Below are positions 8,340 to 16,138 of a stretch of DNA of 64,000 nt, one piece after another. Location: NCBI GenBank assembly GCA_963664065.1, contig OY760942.1:2294001-2358000 (forward strand), in the 5' to 3' direction. This stretch comes from JABDJL01 sp963664065 (GTDB taxonomy: Bacteria; Pseudomonadota; Gammaproteobacteria; Xanthomonadales; SZUA-36). The translations under genes and the position numbers were made by a program. Under the pieces are notes generated by a model. It made no database searches. It worked only from the letters and a program-made list of their open reading frames with translations, and was not told where the DNA came from. How positions within the stretch are numbered: position 1 is the stretch's first letter; each line of letters starts with the position of its first letter.

Positions 8340-9316
8340 TGTACAGCGCATCTGAAAAGCTGGCCATTATCCGCCTGGTGGAAGACTCGGAGTTATCCGT
8401 GCGCAGGACTCTGGTCGAGATCAACGTCAGTCGCAGCAGTTTCTACCGTTGGTATCAGGCTTATGAACGCGATGGCCCTGATGGCTTGCAGAACCACAGC
8501 AGGGCATCACGTCAGCACTGGAACAAGATCCCCGAGTCGGTACGGGAACTGGTTGTTGATGTGGCCCTGGAACAACCGGAGCTGACACCCCGGGAACTGG
8601 CCTGGCATCTTACTGATACCCATGAGTACTTTATCTCGGAGTCCAGTGTCTATCGCATCCTCAAGGCCCATGACCTGGTTACCAGCCCACAGTTCATAGT
8701 GATGAGCGCAGCCGATGCGTTCCAGCATCCGACACGGCGTGTACATGAACTGTGGCAGACAGACTTTACCTACTTCCGGGTGGTGGGCTGGGGCTGGTAC
8801 TTCCTGTCGACGATCCTGGATGACTATTCCCGTTACATCATCAGCTGGCGGTTGACGACCACGATGGCGGCGCATGATGTCACCGATACTCTGGAAGATG
8901 CTCTGAAAGCCACAGGGCTCACCGAAGTCAGGGTGCATCACAAGCCCAGGTTACTGTCTGACAACGGCCCCTGCTATATCTCAAAAGAACTCAGGGAATG
9001 GTTGCAGGATCAAGACATGAAGCACACCCGGGGAGCACCGTACCACCCGATGACCCAGGGCAAGATCGAACGCTACCACCGTTCGATGAAAAACGTGGTC
9101 AAGCTGGAGAATTATTACTTCCCGTGGGAACTGGAAAGTGCCATTGCTCAGTGGGTGGCTCATTACAACCATGAGCGGTATCACGAATCACTGGATAACG
9201 TGACGCCGGCTGATGTGTATAACGGAAGAAGAAACGACATCCTGGACCGACGGTCAATGATCAAAGCCAGGACGTTAACGCAAAGGAAAATACAAAACCT
9301 GCGGTTAGCAGGCTAG
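8339..9316 (+). CDS. IS3-family transposase OrfB
   Basis: A 325-residue DDE integrase-type transposase with its own N-terminal HTH (residues 1-60, SVRRTLVEINVSRSSFYRWY). The rve core shows LWQTDFTYFRV (first Asp), LLSDNGPCYISKEL (second Asp) and HPMTQGKIERYHRSMK (Glu). Full length, no internal stop. This helix-turn-helix plus rve architecture without frameshift differs from the other IS3-family elements in the window. Confidence 0.92.
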   Translation: MYSASEKLAIIRLVEDSELSVRRTLVEINVSRSSFYRWYQAYERDGPDGLQNHSRASRQHWNKIPESVRELVVDVALEQPELTPRELAWHLTDTHEYFISESSVYRILKAHDLVTSPQFIVMSAADAFQHPTRRVHELWQTDFTYFRVVGWGWYFLSTILDDYSRYIISWRLTTTMAAHDVTDTLEDALKATGLTEVRVHHKPRLLSDNGPCYISKELREWLQDQDMKHTRGAPYHPMTQGKIERYHRSMKNVVKLENYYFPWELESAIAQWVAHYNHERYHESLDNVTPADVYNGRRNDILDRRSMIKARTLTQRKIQNLRLAG

Positions 9317-9498
9317 ACTGGAGAAAGTACGGGCAGAAAAGTGTCTCTTAGAAAAAGGCTCAAGTGGTCCCATATGCTCTGACGACGTACAGCACCAAAT
9401 CTTTACTAAAACCTTTACTAAATAATTTTCACAGAGTAAGGGAGACCGGTCAGAATTGATTAATGCTTCCATAACTATATGAAATATAATATATATAC

Positions 9499-9585
9499 TG
9501 GTGCCCGGGGCCGGATTCGAACCGGCAAGGAGGTTACTCCGAGGGATTTTAAGTCCCTTGCGTCTACCAATTTCGCCACCCGGGC
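9499..9585 (-). tRNA. tRNA-Leu (TAA)
   Basis: 87 nt with a long variable arm. Acceptor GCCCGGG pairs with CCCGGGC, the anticodon loop reads ACTTAAAAT (TAA), the T-arm has GGTTCGAATCC, and CCA is encoded (9499-9501). A TACAAT box lies about 10 bases upstream. It is on the opposite strand from tRNA-Gly/tRNA-Cys, 4.4 kb away. Confidence 0.96.
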
Positions 9586-9626
9586 TTAAAAAGAATTGTA
9601 CCGTTTAAAGCGGGGCAGGGGAGTGC

Positions 9627-10553
9627 TCAGAGTATGCTTTTACCCAGGGCACTGAGAATTAACTGCACGGTGCGTTCTGCGCTCACATTCCCCTGGTCCA
9701 GGAAAGGGTTCAGTTCAACAATTTCCAGTGAACACATCTGTCCGCTATCCGCGCAGTACTCCATCAGCAAGTGTGCTTCGCGAAACCGTACGCCACCGGG
9801 CACCAGCGTACCCGAACCGGGTATTACTGAAGGATCGCAGCCATCCACGTCAAAACTGACATGAAAGCCCGTGGTGCCGTTATTAACAGCCTGCAACGCT
9901 TCTGCAGAAATACTGGCCATGCCGCGTTCGTCGATATCGCGCATGGTGTAAGTGTTGATACCTGATTCACGGATGATCTTGCGTTCACCCTCATCGATGC
10001 TGCGAAGGCCAATAATGGCGACATTTTCGGGTTTTACTTTGGGTGTGAACCCCAGAATGCCCGCCAGGTCGGGATCACCACGTCCCAAAAGATGAGCCAG
10101 CGGCATGCCATGGATGTTTCCGCTGGGAGACACGCCGGGGATGTTCATGTCTCCATGCGCATCAAACCAAAGCAGTCCGATTGATTCGGACTTTTCTCGA
10201 AAATGGGAAGAAACACCGGAAAACGTGCCCATGGCAATTGAGTGGTCACCACCGAGTACCAGGGGGAAATCACCTGTATCCAGTATTTCTCGTGTCCGGT
10301 GTGCCAATTGTGTACAAACATCGAGAATCTGCGGCTTGTAACGGGCTTTTGCATCCTGCACCGGTCGGGTTTCCATGGCAGGCACAGCGATGTCTTCCTC
10401 GCGGTCGACGTTTAGGCCTAATTCACGAAGTTTGTTACCCAATCCGGCAATTCGCAGCGCTGACGGCCCCATATCCGTACCACGCCTGCTGGCACCCAAA
10501 TCCATCGGTACACCAATGATTTTAATAGTTTTATTTGAAATTGTGCTCATCAT
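9627..10553 (-). CDS. rocF: Arginase
   Basis: A 308-residue ureohydrolase that converts L-arginine to ornithine and urea in the cytoplasm with a binuclear Mn centre. Metal ligands are visible in order: GGDHSIAMG (about residues 100-108), WFDAHGDMN (about 129-137) and SFDVDGCDP (about 233-241). N-terminal IGVPMDLGASRRGTDMGPSALR and C-terminal SLEIVELNPFLDQ are typical of arginase rather than agmatinase. It stands alone, with its stop 42 bases from tRNA-Leu. Either of two adjacent ATG codons can start it. Confidence 0.93.
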   Translation of the reverse strand: MMSTISNKTIKIIGVPMDLGASRRGTDMGPSALRIAGLGNKLRELGLNVDREEDIAVPAMETRPVQDAKARYKPQILDVCTQLAHRTREILDTGDFPLVLGGDHSIAMGTFSGVSSHFREKSESIGLLWFDAHGDMNIPGVSPSGNIHGMPLAHLLGRGDPDLAGILGFTPKVKPENVAIIGLRSIDEGERKIIRESGINTYTMRDIDERGMASISAEALQAVNNGTTGFHVSFDVDGCDPSVIPGSGTLVPGGVRFREAHLLMEYCADSGQMCSLEIVELNPFLDQGNVSAERTVQLILSALGKSIL

Positions 10554-10745
10554 TTTTCCGAGTAGTCAGCATGTTAACTTAATTACACTGTCCATCCAGC
10601 CGCGATTTTAAACCATTCATCACATATTTAGGGCAGATTGCTCTTCCAACTGCTATATTTAAGACAAGGGGAGCCTGGATGGAGTCAGGTTCTTTTTTTG
10701 TTTCTGAAAGCCATCAAAACCTGTAATAACTACAAGGATGTAATT

Positions 10746-10961
10746 ATGGCTCGCGGTAAATGTCCCAAATGTGACCAGTTGGTTACGGAACTGGTTATAG
10801 ACGCACATATTCACGGCAAGGTTCACCCAGGGCGAACCTTTACCTGTTTCAATTTCCTGTGTCCGAACTGTAATACGGTCGTTGGCTCCCAGATGGACCC
10901 GACAGCGGTGAAAAATGAGACCATCAGCCAATTGGTACAAAAACTCAGACCGGCAGGATAG
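10746..10961 (+). CDS. 71-residue CPxC protein, function unknown
   Basis: The ATG at 10746 is preceded by AAGGATG; upstream in-frame codons to 10638 look non-coding. Two CPxC knuckles (MARGKCPKCDQLV at the N-terminus and FLCPNCNTVVGSQ near residue 40) suggest a zinc ribbon. Between them is a conserved-looking HIHGKVHPGRTFTCFNF stretch, and an extra Cys lies before the second knuckle. It could bind nucleic acid or protein; I do not recognise the family. Confidence 0.7.
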   Translation: MARGKCPKCDQLVTELVIDAHIHGKVHPGRTFTCFNFLCPNCNTVVGSQMDPTAVKNETISQLVQKLRPAG

Positions 10962-11098
10962 CCCAAGCGTCCGGATTTATTCCTGCTTGGAATTTCCCTT
11001 TTTTAGTCGCACTTAGTGTTTGCAGTCGTAAGCTTTCCCTCCAAAGTTGACAGGTAATAACTAGAGCTTTCTGGCAGGATAGCCACCAGGAGGCCAAG

Positions 11099-11365
11099 AT
11101 GAAACGAAGTCGATTTACCGAAACCCAGATCATTTCGATCCTCAAAGAAGCCGATGCCGGCGCCAAAGTGAAAGATATTTGTCGGCGTCACGGCATCAGC
11201 GATGCGACCTACTACAACTGGAAATCCAGGTACGGTGGTATGTCTGCCTCCGATCTGAAGCGCATGAAGGAAATGGAACGGGACCTGGGCCAGTACAAGC
11301 GCATGTATGTAGAACTGGCGCCCGAAAACTTTGCCTTGAAGGACGTCATTGAGCGAAAGCTCTGA
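11099..11365 (+). CDS. IS407-type transposase OrfA (copy A)
   Basis: An 88-residue HTH protein (MKRSRFTETQIISILKEAD, VKDICRRHGISDATYYNWK) with a C-terminal coiled coil ending in VIERKL. It has an AGGAGG ribosome site. The sequence GCGAAAGCTCTGAGG at the stop allows a -1 shift into orfB (A-K-A-L-R-P-S-E-K-R). It differs from copy B at residue 9 (Gln here, Pro there). Confidence 0.92.
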   Translation: MKRSRFTETQIISILKEADAGAKVKDICRRHGISDATYYNWKSRYGGMSASDLKRMKEMERDLGQYKRMYVELAPENFALKDVIERKL

Positions 11366-11400
11366 GGCCATCGGAGAAGCGCGAGATCGCGAGTTATCTG

Positions 11401-12213
11401 GTGGCCAAACACCAACTTCCAGTAAAGCGGGCGGTGGCAGCGGTGAAGCTGTCACGAACGGCTTACTACCGAAAGTTGAAAGGAAGACGAGTCCTGAATG
11501 ATCGGCCGGTCATTGATGCACTGAACAAACCGGTCGAGGCCAACACTCGTTGGGGCTTCTGGATGTGTTTTGATCGTCTGCGCCTGGATGGTCATGCCTG
11601 GAACCACAAGCGGGTATGGCGCGTGTACTGCGAGATGAAGCTGAATCTGCCACGACGGAAGAAGAAACGCCTGCCACAGCGAGAACGACAGAGCATGGAA
11701 GTAGTCCCACTGCCCAACCAGGTGTGGTCGATGGATTTTATGAGCGATGCGTTATATCGGGGTCGGCGCTTCAGGACGCTGAACATCCTGGATGAAGGGG
11801 TCAGGGAGTTACTGGCCATCGTGATCGATACCTCGATTCCTTCCGGGCGTGTCATCCGCACTCTGGAGCAGCTGGTTGAGCTGCGCGGCAAGCCAACGGC
11901 GATCCGGGTGGACAACGCTCCCGAGTTCTGTGCCCAGGCGTTTATCGACTGGTGCAAGGAACACGGCATTGAGATCCGTTACATCCAGCCTGGCAAGCCC
12001 AACCAGAATGCGTTTATTGAACGATTTAACAAAAGCTATCGAGAAGAAGTGCTCAGTGCGCACTTGTTTTCGACTCTGGAACAGGTGCGAGAAATCACCG
12101 AAAAATGGATGAAAATCTATAATGAATACCGACCGCACAGGGCATTGGGGCGCATACCGCCAGCGATGTATGTGCGCAATTTAATGCTGGAAAACTCTAG
12201 TTTAGAACTGTAA
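11401..12213 (+). CDS. IS407-type transposase OrfB (copy A)
   Basis: The frame is open upstream into orfA. The rve core has VWSMDFMSDAL (first Asp), IRVDNAPEFCAQAF (second Asp) and NQNAFIERFNKSYREE (Glu). 270 residues from the GTG at 11401; normally made as an OrfAB fusion by -1 frameshift. It differs from copy B at the Phe of NAFIERF (Cys in copy B). Confidence 0.93.
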   Translation: MAKHQLPVKRAVAAVKLSRTAYYRKLKGRRVLNDRPVIDALNKPVEANTRWGFWMCFDRLRLDGHAWNHKRVWRVYCEMKLNLPRRKKKRLPQRERQSMEVVPLPNQVWSMDFMSDALYRGRRFRTLNILDEGVRELLAIVIDTSIPSGRVIRTLEQLVELRGKPTAIRVDNAPEFCAQAFIDWCKEHGIEIRYIQPGKPNQNAFIERFNKSYREEVLSAHLFSTLEQVREITEKWMKIYNEYRPHRALGRIPPAMYVRNLMLENSSLEL

Positions 12214-12233
12214 CCCTTGTGGGAAAGCTTACG

Positions 12234-12395
12234 GAAATAGCTAAGTATACGAAATATATTAATAAAATTAATAAAACACATTTAGATCATAGAAATGTGC
12301 CTTACAGAGCCGATATGTTAGATATAAGGAATGAGTTATCAGACAAAGAAAGCAAGGTATATTTATCTCTATCTAAGTTTTACTCAGAACTGTAA
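12234..12395 (+). pseudogene. 3' fragment of an unknown AT-rich gene
   Basis: The frame emerging from the right end of IS407 copy A is open for 53 codons (TEIAKYTKYINKINKTHLDH, then NVPYRADMLDIRNELSD, ending YLSLSKFYSEL) and stops at TAA 12393. It has no start codon of its own. Codon use is strongly AT-biased compared with the core genes, suggesting horizontally acquired DNA whose 5' part was lost at the IS boundary. Function not recognised. Confidence 0.5.
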
Positions 12396-12401
12396 TTCGA
12401 T

Positions 12402-12617
12402 TCACTGAATTGAGTCGGGCCAATAATTGACCAAATGCCTGGCTTTTCCCATTTGTCGTAGGAAAACTGTCGCGATAATTGATGTGGGTGTGAATCTGTC
12501 ACCAGCCGGTGAGCATAAGTAACCTTCATAAAAATACCAGCCTTGCCATTCCTTTGGCACATTCCCCATGTGATAGCCCCTTGAATTAACCTGTGTTGTT
12601 GGATTCAGGCCGGGCAT
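12402..12617 (-). CDS. Small hypothetical protein with a WxGWxF-PxG motif
   Basis: 71 residues. EWQGWYFYEGYLCSPAGDRF, followed by TPTSIIATVFLRQ, loosely resembles the short W-x-G-(F/W)-x-x-x-x-G-x-L-x-x-P-x-G domain found in small phage and plasmid proteins (DUF3653-like). It is in an AT-rich patch full of gene fragments, so it may be a remnant. Start uncertain (12617 or the ATG at 12566). Confidence 0.35.
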   Translation of the reverse strand: MPGLNPTTQVNSRGYHMGNVPKEWQGWYFYEGYLCSPAGDRFTPTSIIATVFLRQMGKARHLVNYWPDSIQ

Positions 12618-13008
12618 TGTCTCGTACGAACATACAAAGATATATAGGACTGGTGGGACTTGTGTTCAGGTCGTAAATATTGGTTTTTCATAAACTTTCC
12701 CCTTATTTACATTAAGTTTATGGGGTAAGTCATGAATATTGCGAAGTTTATATAATTATGTATGTAGGAGATCTTCTCAACTTTTCCATATACGATAAAT
12801 ACTGTATTTTACATAATATGCATTATACGCATAAGAGAAGAAATCGTATCACAGCCCTTCTGCGCGGGGTTTTCCTACAAATACGAGAATTAATCGCCTC
12901 GAAGCTTTCACTTATCTAGCCGGTAGGCTTAACGGCCCCGGCTTTCTAAGCGCTCCCCTTAAGTCTCCAGGCGAACAAATCAATCGAATCTGATCCTTTT
13001 AGTTTTTT
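12618..13008. other. AT-rich intergenic stretch without a recognisable gene
   Basis: 391 bp, clearly AT-richer than the surroundings. It holds an interrupted palindrome (CATAAACTT ... AAGTTTATG, 12689-12722) and a near-palindrome around ATAATATGCATTAT (12815-12828). I see no supported coding frame. It lies between the two inverted IS407 copies and is probably acquired DNA. Confidence 0.5.
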
Positions 13009-13676
13009 TTAGTAACCATGGTACTCGGAGCGCCGATTTCTGTGTGGAAACGGAATGTCAGGTACAGGAAGATTCAGAGCATCACAAATTGGCTTCCAGC
13101 CATCGCGTGCGCGCTAGACCAAAAGTCGTTGTTTAAAATCCTCGTTTTGTTCAGAGAACGCCATTACTTTTCGATTATGGTATTCAAAAAATGTGATGTC
13201 TTCTTCCTGTGACAAATGCTCTATATTTGGATATTGCGCGTACAGAAATTCAAGAAATTCCCGGAGCTCCTCAGTCATCCGTTCAGGTTGACTCTTTTCT
13301 TCCTAGATTTGCCGGGCGACACTCCTGACAGACTCCCACCAGGATGTGGAGTCTCTGATAGATAGAATCACCAGTGCGTCTGGGAACAACTCCCAGAGTT
13401 GCTTCCAGTAATAGCTGGCCGGTTCATCGACACAAGCGACATAGGCTGGCAACAAACTTTGCTATTGCGAAATCGACACAGACCCGGACAAATCAGCAGC
13501 ATTCCATTTTGGCAATTTTTCAGTAAATGCCAGCCATGTGGACATCAGTTCCGGCCGGGTTTTGTACTCGAAAAATGGAAACAGGGTCTGACCAATAATA
13601 TTGTTAATGCTTCTTTGAGCGATGTTGTTCCAGTCCGACCCAGGCCAGTACCTATTACTTTCAGGTTCAAGCTCAT
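13009..13676 (-). pseudogene. Sulfotransferase-family pseudogene
   Basis: Reading the minus strand from ATG 13676 gives MSLNLKVIGTGLGRTGTTSL, the PAPS-binding N-terminus of the sulfotransferase 4 family. A frameshift follows (about codon 40), then LLPAYVACVDEPASYYWKQL, ALVILSIRDSTSWWESV (3'-phosphate-binding region) and a C-terminus of KPICDALNLPVPDIPFPHRN. At least three in-frame stops (after SVSIS-Q, VARQI and QRLLV) break the second frame. The order and spacing of all blocks match a full-length family member of about 220 residues, so this is a decayed whole gene, not a chance ORF. Confidence 0.8.
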
Positions 13677-13738
13677 TTCAGAATAAGCAAAGTCAACACA
13701 AGCTCATTAATTTTCTGATCTTGCTTAGGAAAGACCTT

Positions 13739-13996
13739 CTACGTACCTCGACAATTGGCAGGCAGGAATTTCACATTGGCAGCATCTGTACCACCAAAGC
13801 TGCATGCCCAGTCAACATTACCGGAGGTAGCGTTAATGGTAGCTGTCATGAGGGGTGCTATTTCTCCCGAGATTGCGGAATCAACCGCGGCCTCATCGAC
13901 CTCAACACGGAAAACATTGGGACCACCAGCAGGGAATGTAAAAGCTAAACAGTAGTTACTGACGCCTGCGGTGACGGTGGTGCCACCTCCTATACC
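13739..13996 (-). pseudogene. Type IV pilin C-terminal fragment
   Basis: About 85 codons running from the IS407 copy B boundary to a TGA-type stop at 13739. SNYCLAFTFPAGGPNVFRVE, SGEIAPLMTATINATSGNVD and WACSFGG ... VKFLPANC match the C-terminal domain of PilA-type major pilins, including the two Cys of the C-terminal disulfide loop. The N-terminal methylated helix and its prepilin cleavage site are missing, replaced by the IS end. Confidence 0.7.
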
Positions 13997-14016
13997 CGTA
14001 AGCTTTCCCACAAGGG

Positions 14017-14829
14017 TTACAGTTCTAAACTAGAGTTTTCCAGCATTAAATTGCGCACATACATCGCTGGCGGTATGCGCCCCAATGCCCTGTGCGGTCG
14101 GTATTCATTATAGATTTTCATCCATTTTTCGGTGATTTCTCGCACCTGTTCCAGAGTCGAAAACAAGTGCGCACTGAGCACTTCTTCTCGATAGCTTTTG
14201 TTAAATCGTTCAATACACGCATTCTGGTTGGGCTTGCCAGGCTGGATGTAACGGATCTCAATGCCGTGTTCCTTGCACCAGTCGATAAACGCCTGGGCAC
14301 AGAACTCGGGAGCGTTGTCCACCCGGATCGCCGTTGGCTTGCCGCGCAGCTCAACCAGCTGCTCCAGAGTGCGGATGACACGCCCGGAAGGAATCGAGGT
14401 ATCGATCACGATGGCCAGTAACTCCCTGACCCCTTCATCCAGGATGTTCAGCGTCCTGAAGCGCCGACCCCGATATAACGCATCGCTCATAAAATCCATC
14501 GACCACACCTGGTTGGGCAGTGGGACTACTTCCATGCTCTGTCGTTCTCGCTGTGGCAGGCGTTTCTTCTTCCGTCGTGGCAGATTCAGCTTCATCTCGC
14601 AGTACACGCGCCATACCCGCTTGTGGTTCCAGGCATGACCATCCAGGCGCAGACGATCAAAACACATCCAGAAGCCCCAACGAGTGTTGGCCTCGACCGG
14701 TTTGTTCAGTGCATCAATGACCGGCCGATCATTCAGGACTCGTCTTCCTTTCAACTTTCGGTAGTAAGCCGTTCGTGACAGCTTCACCGCTGCCACCGCC
14801 CGCTTTACTGGAAGTTGGTGTTTGGCCAC
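14017..14829 (-). CDS. IS407-type transposase OrfB (copy B)
   Basis: 270 residues, same catalytic motifs as copy A (MDFMSDAL, IRVDNAPEF, IERFNKSYREE). One difference is visible, Cys for Phe just before the catalytic IERF segment. It is read in the -1 frame relative to orfA. Confidence 0.93.
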   Translation of the reverse strand: MAKHQLPVKRAVAAVKLSRTAYYRKLKGRRVLNDRPVIDALNKPVEANTRWGFWMCFDRLRLDGHAWNHKRVWRVYCEMKLNLPRRKKKRLPQRERQSMEVVPLPNQVWSMDFMSDALYRGRRFRTLNILDEGVRELLAIVIDTSIPSGRVIRTLEQLVELRGKPTAIRVDNAPEFCAQAFIDWCKEHGIEIRYIQPGKPNQNACIERFNKSYREEVLSAHLFSTLEQVREITEKWMKIYNEYRPHRALGRIPPAMYVRNLMLENSSLEL

Positions 14830-14864
14830 CAGATAACTCGCGATCTCGCGCTTCTCCGATGGCC

Positions 14865-15131
14865 TCAGAGCTTTCGCTCAATGACGTCCTTCAAGGCAAA
14901 GTTTTCGGGCGCCAGTTCTACATACATGCGCTTGTACTGGCCCAGGTCCCGTTCCATTTCCTTCATGCGCTTCAGATCGGAGGCAGACATACCACCGTAC
15001 CTGGATTTCCAGTTGTAGTAGGTCGCATCGCTGATGCCGTGACGCCGACAAATATCTTTCACTTTGGCGCCGGCATCGGCTTCTTTGAGGATCGAAATGA
15101 TCGGGGTTTCGGTAAATCGACTTCGTTTCAT
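14865..15131 (-). CDS. IS407-type transposase OrfA (copy B)
   Basis: 88-residue HTH protein, identical to copy A except for Pro instead of Gln at residue 9 (FTETPIIS). A proline in the first HTH helix could reduce activity. It has the same AGGAGG ribosome site and the same -1 frameshift context at the stop. Confidence 0.92.
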   Translation of the reverse strand: MKRSRFTETPIISILKEADAGAKVKDICRRHGISDATYYNWKSRYGGMSASDLKRMKEMERDLGQYKRMYVELAPENFALKDVIERKL

Positions 15132-15203
15132 CTTGGCCTCCTGGTGGCTATCCTGCCAGAAAGCTCTAGTTATTACCTGTCAACTTTGGAGGGAAAGCTT
15201 ACG

Positions 15204-15712
15204 GCCGTTGTTCGAAACAAAGTCCTTTTGTCGAGTATAGGCCATCAGGTAAAAAAACGGGCTTGTATAGAAAAAAACCATGACAAACGGTATGAAATAT
15301 CTTACATAAGGTACATTTATTGTCCAAAATATTGGTTTAGACTAATATTCGCGACAATTAGCAGGGATTGTTTATGCAAAAAATCACATCAATATCTGTT
15401 GGGTATAAAAACGTGGACGGTGTCCACGTTTTTTCGTCTATGGACTTACCTGGGCTTTGCGTAGCCAGCAAAAACGCCAGCGCAGCGTAACCTCAATTGA
15501 TCGATTATCCATGTCTTGTGGGCAATCGCGATTCTGCTGATATTCCAATCTTCAGGCATTAGACGATGTTTCCTGTATACACGGATTGAATCCTTGAAAA
15601 TTTAAGCACTTTGTTTTTACGTGTTATCTTTAGAGGCATCGGATTGAACTTGAAGCTCTCTGTGGTGTTCTGAAAACTACTGCCCTGCTCATTAACCGTG
15701 GCACGAAAACCA
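15204..15712. other. Intergenic region with a terminator and no supported gene
   Basis: 509 bp between IS407 copy B and the copper operon. The first 200 bases are AT-rich. A strong intrinsic terminator sits at 15407-15434. I see no credible reading frame. The last 100 bases should hold the copper operon promoter, but I could not identify a convincing cop box. Confidence 0.5.
15407..15434 (+). terminator. Intrinsic terminator
   Basis: Perfect stem AAACGTGGAC / GTCCACGTTT with a GGT loop, preceded by A and followed by a T-run. It works best on the plus strand. No intact gene lies upstream on that strand, so it is probably left over from a gene removed by the IS407 rearrangement. Confidence 0.8.
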
Positions 15713-16057
15713 ATGACGCGAAAAATTGGCAAAACAGCAACACTTCTGGTGACCGCCATGCTGGTCCTGTCACCTCTTCGTGTAAGCTGGGCACAGCAGA
15801 CTGAATTGAATCCTCACGCTGCCCATCAAGGCCTGGTTGTGACCACACAGTTGGAACAGTTCACCAAGACTGAGTCCTGCTGCGCAGATGATGGCTGCAT
15901 GCTCGAAAGTTGTGAATCGTGCAATTTGATCAACCCGGTGCTCTTTGTGGGCGATTCCGATCTAATGCTGCCGGGTCTCCCTGCTTACAACCTGTCCTTG
16001 GCCGTTGGTTTTTCCAAACCTTTAACTAAACCATTACTCCATCCTCCTAAAGTCTGA
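15713..16057 (+). CDS. Cys-rich periplasmic protein of the copper operon
   Basis: About 114 residues from ATG 15713 (a GTG at 15698 is also possible; neither has a clear ribosome site). The signal peptide has a basic start and hydrophobic core (TATLLVTAMLVLSPLRVSWA). The mature part has a Cys cluster CC..DGC...SCESC at about residues 62-78, a likely copper or metal site. It precedes copA by 81 bases. Short Cys-rich or His-rich proteins often lead copper operons as periplasmic binders. No family assigned. Confidence 0.7.
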   Translation: MTRKIGKTATLLVTAMLVLSPLRVSWAQQTELNPHAAHQGLVVTTQLEQFTKTESCCADDGCMLESCESCNLINPVLFVGDSDLMLPGLPAYNLSLAVGFSKPLTKPLLHPPKV

Positions 16058-16138
16058 CCACCCTCGAGTTTTAGATTTACGGAACTGGCTGCTTTTCAGT
16101 CAGTTCAGGTAATGGTCCAGTGTTGGAGTTGTTAAAAC

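Larger units (their letters stand above)
7890..9391 (+). mobile_element. IS3-family element with long inverted termini
   Basis: It encodes separate orfA and orfB. Imperfect inverted repeats of about 50 bp can be aligned: left from TGTGACGTCAG (7890) and right reading back from TGTACGTCGTCAG (9391). They share CATATGGG-CCA and CTAAGAGACACTT blocks. The outermost base is uncertain by a few positions and I could not define a target duplication. It interrupts the FAD oxidoreductase fragment. Confidence 0.8.
11027..12233 (+). mobile_element. IS3-family element, IS407 subgroup, copy A
   Basis: A 1207-bp element with inverted termini CGTAAGCTTTCCC and GGGAAAGCTTACG, extending imperfectly (CTCCAAAGTTGACAG versus ACAAGGGTTACAG). 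It contains orfA and orfB in the -1 frame. The flanks (GCAGT and GAAAT) do not form a target duplication. An almost identical copy lies inverted at 13997-15203. Confidence 0.92.
13997..15203 (-). mobile_element. IS3-family element, IS407 subgroup, copy B
   Basis: 1207 bp, same length and termini as copy A, in opposite orientation. The outside flanks (ATACC left, GCCGT right) show no target duplication, nor do they pair with those of copy A after a simulated inversion. Copies A and B therefore bracket 1.76 kb of debris like a composite transposon. Confidence 0.92.

Noticed and set aside
13018..13212. Plus-strand ORF of 64 residues
   Set aside because: It is antisense to the sulfotransferase pseudogene, whose family motifs are on the other strand.
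14775..15464. 229-codon frame antisense to IS407 copy B running to 15464
   Set aside because: Most of it is the complement of transposase orfA/orfB, with the same shadow present at copy A; the unique tail has no recognisable domain and passes through a terminator.
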